Positions 22,953 through 54,222 of a stretch of DNA of 64,000 nt are shown one piece after another. Numbering within the stretch: position 1 is the stretch's first letter; each line of letters begins with the position of its first letter. Origin of the DNA: Amoebidium appalachense (lineage: Eukaryota > Ichthyosporea); NCBI GenBank assembly GCA_963693365.1, contig CAVNZM010000002.1, forward strand, positions 15,624,001-15,688,000, written 5' to 3'. The notes under the pieces were generated by a model. That model worked only from the letters and a program-made list of their open reading frames with translations. It made no database searches and was not told where the DNA came from. A program made the translations under genes and the position numbers.

Positions 22953-23369
22953 CGGTTGTGCAAGCTACAGGTGTAATTAACGCTCATTAGCTAACTTTCA
23001 CAACCGGGCCCTCCGACTGGTTCACTATCACGGCTCACGAGGCCACTTCTGCAACTTCCACGACCGAAGAATCTGACTGGTCCCCTACTGACGACGTCAT
23101 TAGCGCAAGTTTCACAACCGCGCAACCCGATTCGCCACATAAACCTCCCCAGACCCACGCCTTCCGTATCGTGCTCTACCTAGCGCCCGCCGCCGCCTGA
23201 CCGCCCTACGTAAGGCTTACGTAAGGCCCTGCGCAGGCCTCCCCCCAAACCTCCATATCGTGGTCTGGCCCCCCCCGACCCCACCGCCTTACGTAACCCC
23301 GGCCCCGCGCCAGCCAACCAAACGGCCCGGTTGTGGAAGAAGGCCGAATCTGCCGGGGGGCCCCCTACG
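22953..23369. promoter_or_regulatory. Iteron-like and palindromic upstream region of the HUH element
   Basis: Five copies of CGGTTGTG or a one-base variant, extended as CGGTTGTGRAAGTT in the best copies. Two are on + (22953, 23328) and three on - (22999, 23059 variant, 23113) spaced 60 and 54 bp, within a degenerate tandem unit that also repeats GACTGGT. Palindromic TTACGTAA cores follow near 23205-23235 and 23288. The shared end at 23369 is GC-rich and self-complementary (GGGGGCCCCCC). Repeated sites beside a hairpin are what single-strand-nicking replication proteins usually recognise. An origin role is inference. Confidence 0.55.
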
Positions 23370-23719
23370 CCCTACGCGGTAAGTGGCCGGGGCGGCCCAC
23401 GACGCTGCGGGACGTCTCCGGCGGGGTCCTTCTGGCTGTAATGACCAAATGTAATGACTAATCGAAATGCTTTTTATAATGACTTTATTGATGTGCTCAT
23501 ATAAGGTGAAAAGGCGAGATATCGCAGATATCCCGGGATAAAGAAAAAACCGCTCATGAAAAGAAGATATCGGCCAAAAAAAATACACAGTGCTTTAGAT
23601 ACATAACATCGTAATGCATAGTACTATATGTATAGCACAACTGATAGGAGTCAGCTCGGGAAGGATAGGTTCAGAAATAAAGTTGCAAACTTTGAGAAAG
23701 GAGACAGCTGCAAGAATTC
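23370..23719. other. Non-coding interval
   Basis: Mixed unique sequence beyond the shared end of the HUH element. The one longer frame (minus, 23289-23588) only extends GC-rich element DNA and has no domain. No gene supported. Confidence 0.5.
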
Positions 23720-24040
23720 GAACAAAAAAAAAAAAAAAAAAAAAGAAGAAGAAGAAGAAGAAGAAGAAGAAGAAGAAGAAGAAGAAGAAGCTCAGATGTA
23801 GAAAGAAGCTCAGGTGTAAACTAACTGGGAGGAGATCACAAGAGAGAGAAAAAACTTTCCGGAATAGCCAAGGCATCCGATCCTTGACTACCCCGGTTGG
23901 AGTTAGCTTAGAGGGCCATTGCCATAGTTCTGCACCCAGGCGAGTCCCATCAGGGCATCCGATCCCCAATTCGCTACATCCCGGGATTCGAACCAGGTGC
24001 CTCCTGCGCGTCGGAGGCCGCTCGGCCACAGCGGCTCCTC
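23720..24040 (-). mobile_element. tRNA-derived SINE-like element
   Basis: The minus strand starts with a tRNA-like head. The pol III A box TGGCCGAGCGG lies at 24028-24018 and the B box GGTTCGAATCC at 23994-23984; the A box is of the Ser/Leu tRNA type. The 3' half does not pair with the 5' acceptor strand, so it is not a functional tRNA. The body repeats GATCGGATGCC twice and ends in (CTT)n followed by a T run. An internal TTTTTT near 23855 would stop pol III after about 190 nt. I could not find a flanking duplication. Confidence 0.55.
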
Positions 24041-24368
24041 GTAAATCTAGATCCGATTACACGCGATCGAACTTTGTCTAATATAGTGACTGTCGCCTGC
24101 AACATACAAGCAGGGTGACAGCACTCAAAAGCTGCCACCTACATACTGAGATCTACATTGTAGATGGCTCCTTAACATTCAGCGAACCGTTTGGACCTCT
24201 ATCGAACCGTCGAGGCGCCGCGACAGAAAGCATGCACGCGGTCGCGAGAGTTTAAGGAAAACCCGCCTGCAGCGAACGTAAAGTTCATCGCAGCGCGTGC
24301 ACACCGTCAGTACGTGTGAGACTCAAAAGGTCCCTGCATATGCTACCACCTACTGAGGCGGTGTCTCC

Positions 24369-24401
<33 letters not shown>

Positions 24402-24723
24402 CTTAAAGCCGCCTGAGTAGATGTTAAAACGTCGCACGTGCGGCAACACGTCAGTACGTGTTAGCTGCATATGCGGCAGGCTGCCAGTGAGCATCCGTGC
24501 ACGTGTGTTCATAGGCTTCGCATATATACCCGCACGTTTACCGTTGCGATAATTGGAGACGTATGCCGTATTTATGCGCCTATGTACCACTTACATAGGT
24601 GCACTTACCAGTTGTAAATATACATGGCTTGCATTTATGGCTCACGTTGGCTTCGCGGTCATGACCATATAATGGTTTATATAGGCGACGCGTCTAATAA
24701 CTGCATCATCGTGAGGGGATTAA

Positions 24724-24945
24724 ATGGGGCGAATTCGGATCCGGAAGGAGAGAGTCTGGGAGAGAGAGGTAACGATGACTGAGAAGCCGAAGTATTCGTT
24801 CGATTCCTCTGCAGGCAAGTTTCTCCTGGCAGATTTTGGCCCAAGTCACGTTAACGTTCAAGTCCCGGGCTCCCAACCGACTTGTACAACAAGGCATCGG
24901 CCAGCATCGGCTACGAATCGAACGAACTGTGTGCCGGTGGTATGA
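24724..24945 (+). CDS. Possible small ORF, 73 codons
   Basis: An ATG frame about 40 bp downstream of a TATA-like TTTATATAGG (about 24676). The predicted product is basic at the N-terminus and otherwise unremarkable, with no family I recognise. Kept only because a promoter-like element and an ATG are suitably spaced in low-repeat DNA; it may be chance. Confidence 0.2.
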   Translation: MGRIRIRKERVWEREVTMTEKPKYSFDSSAGKFLLADFGPSHVNVQVPGSQPTCTTRHRPASATNRTNCVPVV

Positions 24946-25095
24946 TGATACACAGAAAAATTAACACAGAATAAGCCTTAAGCGAGTTTGAATGGCCTCA
25001 AGACACTAGCTAGTATGCAAAGGGCACCTATGTGTCTTATTGTACAGTTCCATCATCCTTGAGAATTGATGTCAGGCAACCTAATCGTGCACACT

Positions 25096-25135
25096 GGATG
25101 CCAAATAAATACACCGGATGCCAAATAAATACACC
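25096..25135. repeat. 20-bp perfect tandem duplication
   Basis: Two back-to-back copies of GGATGCCAAATAAATACACC. A second, similar-sized duplication (GTGTGGTATGATTTCAG) lies at 25254-25290. Confidence 0.85.
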
Positions 25136-26020
25136 TGTAGCTAGATTAATTATTAAGTGCTGGAAGCTGGAGCTCCCGCTTTGTGAATAAGCCAGCGTCT
25201 GTGTCCAGTGTTGTTATAGTTGCTTCTAAGTTTTTGAGCTAACAATGATGCATGTGTGGTATGATTTCAGCAGGTGTGGTATGATTTCAGTCATGTGTAG
25301 CATGCGTTTCTAGCATTCGGCGGTATCATGAGTCATATGTGGCTACCAGGCCGGTCAATAAAAGAAGTAAAGCTGCATAATTCAGGGAGAAAAGTGATGT
25401 AGACACCGGCATTTATTTATTTCTGCTGACTCATGGTCACACATTCATCATCCCATAGCACGACTACCTGGTAAAGCACAGGAAGCTCAGGAGGGAAAGG
25501 GAGCAAAACATTTGAAAAGAAAGTCAGCTGTGCACATAAGTGCTCATTGACAAATCATACCCCCTTAAGGTCCAGAACGGAGATTTTTTTGAATCCACTG
25601 GTTCAACTTGGCCCCATCTTGGTACCCAGTCTGCCCCTTCGGCCGGGCGTAGTCACTAGTAGAATACAAAAGCAAGGGTGAAACTAATTAAATCGGATAT
25701 AATAGATGTAAATCGGAAATAACATGTTATTAAGGTTTTCAAGGCGGCCCCGGTCCTGTCTTCCTTCTTTTAAAAGTATAAAAACAAGTTACTCAGGCAT
25801 CATTCAACCATTCATACCTTGGCCTTACCTTGGCCTTCAAAGCATAGTATTACAACTATTCATTCTGTTAGACTACCACTTACATAAACCCTTCTCATTA
25901 TATTTATGATCAGGAGATAGACTAGACACAAATGCATGTGCCCGGCATCTGGCAGAATGACCAAGAGCTACCTAGAGCCCCCCCTTTCTTTCTTTCTTTC
26001 TTTCTTTTCTTTTTTTCCTT

Positions 26021-26053
<33 letters not shown>

Positions 26054-26120
26054 CGCGCGCGCGCGTGTGTGAGGGGGGGGAGGGAAGGTCTTCTTTTAGG
26101 GGGGAAGGGGGGCAGGTCTT

Positions 26121-26126
26121 TTTATT
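26121..26126 (-). terminator. Poly(A) signal of ELP4
   Basis: AATAAA on the minus strand, 56 nt beyond the ELP4 stop codon. Confidence 0.55.
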
Positions 26127-26181
26127 TGGGGAGAATGTGTGTGTGTGTGTTGGGGGGGGGGGGGGGGGGGGGGGGGGTCCA

Positions 26182-35023
<8,842 letters not shown>

Positions 35024-36864
35024 GTTTCTAGCCCGACAGGAGGGAAACGATGCTGTTTGAGCAGGACTTATAGGAGGCCTTGTCTTTGAGTCGAACAGTC
35101 AGCTGGGATGTCTATATTAGTCTTTTGTTTAGTCTAAAGTGGCTGTTGTTGATTTTTAAGTTTCAGTGCTCTGACCGAGACTTGCTCTACGTCAGGCAGG
35201 TATGTGACGTCAGCAAGATAAGACTCTTGATATCTCGGCCATCTAGAGACTCGAGTCTCTAGCCGTGGCGTTTCGCGCCTTTTCCCCTGAGCAAGGTGTC
35301 CGACAAAGCTCGACATGCTATCTGTTTTGTTCTGCTGTATCTAGGTTTTCTGAAACACTGTGCACGTGTCAGTTATCTCTCTGCCTTGCACATAAGTAGG
35401 CTCGTTTGCGTTATTTGCTGGCGGAATTTCCAAAATGCCTGCTTGTGCAGCCCTATGGATGCTTACGTTCGTGCACCAAACAATCATCTGTCTGTGTTCC
35501 TGCCGAGCGCAAACCAGCCACAATCAAGTTCATCGAATGAAGGGGTTGAAAATGCTCGTAAGGCACGATTTCGCACGAGAAAAGGAGTTTTTGGCTGTTT
35601 TTGGCAGAGATGAAGGCTGAGAAAGAAGAGCAACACAAACTGGGCCACGCACCCAGCTGAAAAATTTTGTAGATCTAAGAAAGATCCACGCCTTCCAGAC
35701 CTCAAAAATAAAAATTGGTGCCGCAAGTCCCGTTTCAAGGAAGAGGGCTTCACAGACGATTAAGTCGCTGATTCAGCCCTGCCCATGACGAAAGAACGAG
35801 ACTCCACATACAGAGAACAGGCAAAGGCTCTACGTAATCATGGGCGGACCACTCCACACCTGACACTTGAGCCAGAATGAACATGCGAAGCCTTGTCCGG
35901 CACCCTTCTCGCACGCACGTACACTATAGCGAGAAACCAGATCGAAACAGCACGAGCTGAGCGGGCCTGTGGTTGAAGCAACACTAGAGTAGCCACAGAA
36001 CATGGTAATGTTGATCTGAGGACGAGCTATTGAGGCTGAAAACTGAAATTGGGCAGCTGAACGAGAAGATTGCCACACTTCTGGCTACTGTCGAGGTTCT
36101 TCAGCGGAAAGTGGACGAACAAAATAAGAGGGAAAGAAATCTTAGGGAGGAAAACGAATGCGAAAAGCTATGGACTTGGCCAAGTTGCAGGAGGCAGTCA
36201 GGAAATACACTAACCCACCCCCATGCACATAAACACCGGTATCTTGGTTTCATATGGCGCCTGTGCTTGCCACTGCACAGCTGGACCAACGACAATAGTG
36301 GCACGACTACGAGTAATAACACACTTCACGCCACAGGCTTGGCAGCACACACCCAGATCTAGATGCGTATAACGTGCTACAGTGATACAGACGTCGGGGG
36401 GAGAGGGGGGAGGGAGGTGAGAGGGGGGGGGGGGGGGGGGAGGGGGGGGGGGACACGGCACACACCCACACTCATACAGACACGTACAAACCGTCCACCC
36501 TACAGTGCTTGGACATGTCTCCCAACGAGTAAGGCATACAAGTCTCAAGCACACAAACCTCCTGTGCACGAGCACACAGTGACGACTGACTTCAGCAGAT
36601 CTTATTCTGCTGACAGACAACACTGTATTTATACTTTGAAAGGGTCCTGAATTGCTCGGCTTCAAGGTGTTGCCGAGGACGACCTGCCGTTTTTCTCACA
36701 ATACGCGCATATTCATACAAAAATGCCACTGGCACAACTTTACGCAATCACAATAGCATGATGTCTCAACATCTAAATGTCTGTTAGCAGGCCACAAACC
36801 TAAAGCACACCCATGCAGCTTGGCTTCTAATACAAAATTTGGTGGTGTTAATTTACCACAATGA
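35024..36864. other. Intergenic interval, little recognisable
   Basis: Unique, low-repeat DNA upstream of ELP4, with a G block at 36421-36452. On + at 36021-36165 a frame encodes a leucine-heptad coiled coil (LKTEIGQLNEKIATLL, then VEVLQRKVDEQNKRERNL). It preserves coil character only by switching frame near 36166, so it looks like a decayed fragment of an unknown gene or element. Other frames, such as + 35296-35613, have no family resemblance that I can see. Confidence 0.4.
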
Positions 36865-37548
36865 TCAACTCTGCCAGCCAAGCAAACGATACAGCCCCCA
36901 GGAAACGAAGCGCAAAAGTCCCTGGTTTGTTTTTGCCGGCCTGTACGGACGCGAAAATACTTCCTGCACGCATATAGCATCAATATCAACGTTGAAATCC
37001 CCTCGAACCCGGCGACTTTTCACTCCCAATTCCACTCTTGAGAGCACATGCTGAAATCGCTGAGACGGGAGGGTGAAACATCTTTCGTATAGGGCGATGT
37101 CAATCACACCCCACCCTTGCGCAAATGATGAGGGGTCTTGTGCTAACCTCTCGCGGAATTCCCTGTCGTATGCGTACACCGACATCCAAGAGAATCGAAA
37201 ACTTGAATCTTCAATAAACCGGCGATATGCGTCGAGATCATTCAATAAACCAGGATGCCTTAGTAGCACGGCTATGCTGAAGTTGTCCCATGCCTCTGCC
37301 CAGGTCTCAAAACATGTGATTTCACGGGTGTATACGACTTTGGCTCCACGAGGATCCGTTTCACAATCCTCGCCATTGATGTATTCCGGGAGAAAATATC
37401 GAAGATCAGAAATGTATACGCACTGTGAGTAGAGTGAGCGTCTTGAAATTCTGGGGCTGTTGAAACGGCGTGGGGACAGGTCAAGGGGAAGTGTTTCTGC
37501 TTCACCTGCCCCGCCTTGGCGGTTGTATGCTTCTGTTCGTATGTGCAT
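36865..37548 (-). CDS. Gag-like protein, possibly of a tyrosine-recombinase retroelement (DIRS-like)
   Basis: Intact 227-codon ATG frame (CACC before the ATG) in unique sequence. The central block has the spacing seen in gag-like ORFs beside DIRS or Crypton-type recombinases: LPEYI, then ITCFETWAEAWDNFSIAVLL, HPGLLNDLDAYRRFI, FRFSWMSVYAYDREFRERLA and a following W...IDIALY. No CCHC knuckle is present, and I see no recombinase or reverse transcriptase nearby. It may therefore be an orphan or co-opted gene. The family call is from pattern memory only. It sits between ELP4 and the kinase gene, on the same strand as both. Confidence 0.45.
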   Translation of the reverse strand: MHIRTEAYNRQGGAGEAETLPLDLSPRRFNSPRISRRSLYSQCVYISDLRYFLPEYINGEDCETDPRGAKVVYTREITCFETWAEAWDNFSIAVLLRHPGLLNDLDAYRRFIEDSSFRFSWMSVYAYDREFRERLAQDPSSFAQGWGVIDIALYERCFTLPSQRFQHVLSRVELGVKSRRVRGDFNVDIDAICVQEVFSRPYRPAKTNQGLLRFVSWGLYRLLGWQS

Positions 37549-38754
37549 GGTGACGATTGAGCGTTCAGAAGAAAGAATAGGAGGCTAATGGTGGTTGTTT
37601 TGTGTCCACTGCTTGATAAATGGAAACACTATAAGAACTCATGTCATGTGCACATAAACTAAAAACCACGTCAACAGGAGAAAATGAATATCTGTATCCA
37701 CTCGTAGCGACTGTGAGTGTAAGCCAAAAACAGGGCAGTTGTCAACATAAAAGCCACTGAAATGTGCAGCTTGAAATGTTCAGAATGTTTCGAGTCGTCG
37801 ACTGTTTGATTGTGCTGACAAGAAGGAGTGTGATTGGATACATGTCACATATGGAATGTACCGGCTGATGGCTGCTTTACAAGATGATCATTGGTTTATC
37901 TTGTTTTGGGAAGTGGTGATCCTGCGAATACTCTATAGTAATAAGGCGTGAATGTTTATGTATGGAAACAGTGTAAGCGAGCATATTACTTGGAATAGAG
38001 ATTCTTAAAAAAGCTTTGTGAGCTAAAGCAAGTCTTTTCTTCATAGTAAATGGCCACACTTTTCTCGACGTTCCCAGGAATGCAACAAGTGGACAAACAA
38101 GCCAATCAGATGGCACTGGAACTAAATGGAATGTGCTTTTCGGATCACGTGGCACGTGAGAGCTTACTCTCCGGAATTCTTTTTATAGACTACTAGCCAA
38201 TTCTTGGTTCTGCGTGCATTTTGGCGGGGGCACGCCTTACGGGTCTGAAGCCTTTGACACGCACACACACACGCACAAACACTTGTAAACAGTCACACAG
38301 TGACAGTGGCATAACGCATGAACGTTCACATACACACCACAAGCACGCGCACGTCATGTACACTTGCACGCACCACGAGATGCTTAAACCTCTGACCAAC
38401 ACGGTACGGAACGGGGCTATTGTAGATCTGATATGATCGCGAGCTGCACGCACTGGGGCACAAGCTATTTTTTACTGAAAATTTTTAATCGCCTTATTGA
38501 ATCCGTGAGTTTAGTTATCATTTTCGGCTGGTAATGGTATTACAGCGCCCCCCCCCCCCCCCCCCCCCCTCTTTAGGGCCGGGGGGGGGGGGGGGGGGAA
38601 GGCTTGAGCAGTGAGTGCACGTGTCATGCAATGCGGCACAGACACAGGACATGATATAAACAAAAAAGGGTAAAGAAGTGTATGCAGAAGTGTAGAGGTT
38701 TCAAGGAGTGCAAAGTTAGAATCATCAAACAGATGGGACGCTTTTTTTTTTTTT

Positions 38755-38799
<45 letters not shown>

Positions 38800-39605
38800 T
38801 GGGGATCCCAAAGAATTACACTAACGGAAGATTTGCTAGAACACAAACAGAAGCAAACATCCACAGATGGACGGACAACTTTTCTTTTATTAGATAGTTA
38901 GTCGGCGTCCGTTTTCAACAGACCCCATCATGATGGCCTTTTGGGTTGCCTGGAAGCGGAGATTGCTCCAAATATGGGCAACTCCAAACATTTCAGAGAC
39001 CCTAATGGATTTGCACCGTGAAACACCGGTTTAGACCTTAATCAAGAGTGTTCCTCGTGCAACAAATCAGAACAAATCAGAGTAATTGCAGTGAAAGTCC
39101 TCATTAAAATCATTTAGCAGTTACCTATTTCTAATGTTAAATCATTCATTCGTAGGCCAAATTACATGTCAACTTGCTGGAAGTATTTCGTCTAGTGCTG
39201 CGGGTGCGTTTAGCTTATTTGCAGGATATACCGACACAAAATTTAAAGCACGAGTTCCCTTCAAAAAGTTGCACATAGGTTGAGCAAAAGTTCAAAATTA
39301 CATTATAATAGTCTCTACCTCATACACACAACTTGCCGGCCAATCCTGCCAGCATTGGCCACTGTCATGCACAGTGCCCCCACCCCCCCCCCCCCCCTCC
39401 CCCCACCCCACCCCACCACCACCACCACCATCATCTCCTAACTTACCACGTGTGGAATGCCCCAATCAAATGCATACACAGAGTATCCCAAAAATATGTG
39501 CACTGAACACTACTGCATAGTAAAAAAGCAAGAATCAACCGTCAGGGAAGCACTCACACGATGGTCGTGTCGAATTATTACTGCTTTCCAAAAATAGCGA
39601 GCCAA
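37549..39605. other. Non-coding interval
   Basis: Mostly unique sequence with C and G runs at about 38548-38598, T and G runs at 38742-38798, and a C-rich/(CCA)n block at 39381-39430. No frame has a recognised domain. The right end is the 3' flank of the kinase gene. Confidence 0.5.
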
Positions 39606-50316
<10,711 letters not shown>

Positions 50317-50963
50317 TTTCACGTGATTTGGCCCAAGACATGGGTGGAACCAGTAGGTGTCAGAGAGGATTTATGTGCAAACCGTGCCTCTGTGCTTTCT
50401 CTCCGCCCTTCCCACCTTTGTACTATCTTAGTAAATTGCTATGCTATATGAGTAATTATGTTGTGTGGAAGGCCCCAGAACTCATGGTAAGCTACACACA
50501 AAAAAAACGGAAAACTCGCACGGTTGTGTCTTGAGCACGTTGATTGTGACCGTCACAAACCAACTCAGTCACTCAGCTGCCGCTCAGCTGAGTCGGACGC
50601 TGACAGATCAAATGCATTCCAACCCATATTTGGTCTGATACGGTCCTTTATTGGGGCGATCTGCCTTATTTCCATTGGATGCAATAAACGCTATAGCCCG
50701 ATGTAGCCAATCACCGATGACTAAATATGACGTAATGGTCACTATTAGAATGTGTAGAATGTGCCAAACGATTCAGTGATTGGTAGAACGTTTTTGGCGC
50801 CATTTTCGTTTGGAGGACCCCCGCTCCCGGCCCCCGGAGCCTGAGGCCGTGGCAGTCACTAGTACTACAGGTAAACACACAGACAGACACACACGAACTC
50901 ACAAAAACACACAGGAACAGGCACGTGCACACACAAGCATGTGAACACCACATACCACTTCTT

Positions 50964-51022
<59 letters not shown>

Positions 51023-51240
51023 CTTGAAGGCAAAGGAGCATGTGTTCATTATGTAACAACGGAAGGTAGCATGGCGGAATACATTGCAGGAAAAGGACAA
51101 AAGGTTGTGTAGGGCAGAAGACACGCTGTAGAGCGGCTATGGGACAGCGAATAATTCAAAGGCATATCCACAAGTCTATGTGAAAACACACGCCAGGCCT
51201 ACCCCTCATGTATACAATAAGCAGTATATGCATAATACCA

Positions 51241-51334
51241 TGTTTCAGTAGTCGACTTCGAGATGAAACTGAGTCTGGTGCCAGACTGTTTCAGTAGTCG
51301 ACTTCGAGATAAAAAGTCTGGTGCCAGACTTAAG
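51241..51334. repeat. 46-bp tandem repeat with embedded hairpin
   Basis: Two copies (starting at 51241 and 51287) of TTTCAGTAGTCGACTTCGAG followed by AGTCTGGTGCCAGACT. The latter is a perfect 7-bp inverted repeat with a 2-nt loop. Confidence 0.8.
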
Positions 51335-51708
51335 ACCAAGTACTAATATGTGCTGCATGTGCCCTAAGCCTTTACCAGAAGTGGAAGTTCATAACTGACG
51401 GAGGGATTTTGTAGCGTTTTTAAGACCGTGAAAGCAAATGACCTTTATTTAGAGAAAACATTTTTATGTCAATAACCGTAGAAAGCATCATTCCTACCCA
51501 CGCTCACACGCTGAACGTTGCAAGGAAAAAAATCATGACGGGAACTGCAACAATCGCGAAAATGCAAAAACATATGGTATTTGCGCTTATTACAAAAATG
51601 ACACCTCAGCGTGGCAAACACACAAACAAACACACACACACACACACACACACACGCGCGCGCGCACATGTGTACACACACACACACACACACACACATA
51701 CACACACC

Positions 51709-51822
<114 letters not shown>

Positions 51823-52046
51823 GGTCACACGCACACACCGTGGCACACACACATGTACACACGCACGCACATACACACACGCGCGCGTACCTACACACCC
51901 ACGCGCGCGTATAGACACACGCAAACACCCGCGCACACACAAATACATACAGGCGCACACATGCTACACACATGCACGCACTGCCACACACATACACGTG
52001 CACAGAGTCACACATGCGCACGCAAACATGTACACGCACACATGCC

Positions 52047-52101
<55 letters not shown>

Positions 52102-53004
52102 AGACACACAGACACACACAAACTTGTAACTTACATTCCATATGCCAGTATACAAACACTATAATAATAACATAACAATTATTGCCCGGTCACACAATGG
52201 TCAAACGGTTATGTAGCATTACGCACACTGCCTGCAGCTGGCACACGCAAGCGCCCGCGCGCGCACACACACACGCACACACAAACCCCAGTGCATCATG
52301 TGTGACCAATTGATGATTTGCATCTTGACCACATCGGCAACCCGTATCTTCCGAGCCATGCCTCTTATTATTCAGAGGAGGCCCAGCCTCGGGAATGAAA
52401 AGCCAGAAAGATATAATAATACAGTGATCTACATGTTGGTTGCGGTATTAATGAGGTATTGGATATACAAAATAGGAACATCAAAGTGAGAGAAATATAT
52501 TCAACAGATATATTACACAGAGATCTATTTGTTGTGATATCTCATTTGTTGTGATGTTGTGATATGATAGTGGACACGTAACATACAACACTGTCACATA
52601 ACGCTAGGCACTAGAATGTCGAGAAAGAAGACGATAATCTATATAACAGGAAACGCTCATTACGGTTCTGTGGCTATTTTTTCATGCTCTAGCGTTGAAA
52701 TTTAAAGAAGGGTTCTTATAGAGTTTGGTTGCCAAATCGAAACGAGAATATGAAAGAAACACGTATTTCTGTGTAATTATTTGGGAGAAGCTGGCTCAGG
52801 CCTAAAAAGGAAAAAATGCCAGGAAAAAAACCTTTTTACATTATTAAAACAAGCCCTTCTATGCAAGGCCACCTTGGAGTCAAAATCCCCCCCCCCTCCT
52901 CTCCCCCCCCCCCCCCCACACACACACACGAACACCCCCGGCCTTCACAACAACATCTTCTATCAACATTCGTCGGCTAAAAGTAAATTGCCGCTTGCAC
53001 GCTT

Positions 53005-53517
53005 TCATGCCAAAGCCACCCCAAAACATGCCGGCACACTGAGAATGAAGGAGAGAAAAGCCACCGCCAGAAATGCGAGAATAGACTCTCCCATTGAGAC
53101 GTTTAGGGGGACCGGGTTCCTGGATTTCTGGGCCCATGGTCTGGGCTTGCAGCCTGTGTGTGTGTATCATGTGTGTGTGTGTGGGGGGGGGGGGGGGGGG
53201 GGGGGGATATACTTGTGTGTGCGCGTGCGCGTGGTGGTGTGTTTGTGTGAACGTACTTGCGAAGAGAGAGTGTGTGTGCCGTGCAGCCCGCAGTGTGTGT
53301 GTACATGTGTGTGAGTATCAGTAAATGGCTGGGTGGATGTGGGCTTGAATGGGGTGCAAGGCATTGGGAGGGCCTGAGGCGGTTATTGGAAAGAGAGTAG
53401 AGGGTGCCTAGAGAAAGATCGAAGTTATAACTGTGTCCTTGGTGCATGTGCATAAAATACTTGGATGTTCAGAAGATGTGTATGTGGCCGAGGTGTGTGC
53501 GTGTACGTGTGCGTGTA

Positions 53518-53585
<68 letters not shown>

Positions 53586-53953
53586 GATTTCTTTTTCCCA
53601 TTTTTTTCTTTTTTGCAGGTTTCCTGTGGTTTTTTTTTATATACACATTCATAACGGGGAGAGAGGGTGAGTGGGTGGGTGGGTGGGTGGGTGGTGGTGG
53701 TGGTGATGGTGGTTGGGGGCCGGGGGGGGGGGGGGGGGGGGGGGGGAAGGGGGGGGAGGGGGGGGGGGGGGGGGGGAACCCAAGGCCTCTGCAGCCATCA
53801 ATCCACTGTTGCAGGCATTGTCTAGCAGGGGGATCCCAGGTAGTGCATAGGCCCCACACACATAGAGCCCCCCTCCCCTTGAAATTTCGAAAGGTCGGAG
53901 AGAGCCTTGTGGCTGGTGAGGGTCACGGTCGAGCGATCAAACGTCGATGTGGA
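53005..53953 (-). CDS. Flavin-dependent oxidoreductase (amine-oxidase-like), last two exons, with a frameshift
   Basis: Exons 53953-53780 and 53153-53005. The first reads TSHKALSDLSKFQG, then, one base out of frame, GLYVCGAYALPGIPLLDNAC and SGLMAAEALG. This C-terminal pattern (FQG...GLY.CGAY...GIPLL..A..SGL.AAEAL) is the flavin-binding end of FAD-dependent amine oxidase/desaturase-type enzymes. The last exon adds a basic linker and a membrane-spanning tail (ILAFLAVAFLSFILSVP) before TGA. The break falls in a run of six G on the coding strand (C6 at 53868-53873). One extra base would restore frame and also make the exon phase match the next exon, so a homopolymer indel or sequencing error is likely. 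Upstream exons were not found; the SWIM-type element may have displaced them. The substrate is unknown. Confidence 0.6.
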
Positions 53954-53972
53954 CTGTGTGTGTGTGTGTAAC

Positions 53973-54035
<63 letters not shown>

Positions 54036-54222
54036 TGTGAGTCTGTGTATGTGTATGTGTCTGAGTCTGTGTCTGTGTCTGTGTCTGTGTCTGTGTCTGT
54101 GTCAGTCTGTGTGCGTGATTGAGTTGACTTGGATAGGTGGGCAGTAGAAATTTGTGTTCCTGGGGGGGCGTAGGCAAGGGTGAGGGGAAGGAAGACACCT
54201 GCTTATTATCTGCCTCTTGCAG

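Larger units (their letters stand above)
24041..26120. other. Mostly unique non-coding interval
   Basis: The least repetitive stretch of the window. It holds a T run at about 24368-24400, two 20-bp tandem duplications, a possible small ORF and a T-rich/(TG) block at 25985-26070. I find no conserved domain in any frame. Confidence 0.5.

Noticed and set aside
23289-23588. Minus-strand 99-codon frame at the edge of the HUH element
   Set aside because: It extends GC-rich element DNA into unrelated flank, with no ATG-supported start or domain.
23984-24040. Functional tRNA gene (Ser or Leu type) on the minus strand
   Set aside because: A and B boxes are good, but the 3' side does not pair with the 5' acceptor strand and the T arm has a mismatch, so it is better read as the head of a SINE.
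50711-50802. 30-codon ATG frame (MAPKTFYQSLNRL...) upstream of the kinase gene
   Set aside because: Too short, no domain and no transcript evidence; it only shares the AAAATGGCGCC start context with the kinase.
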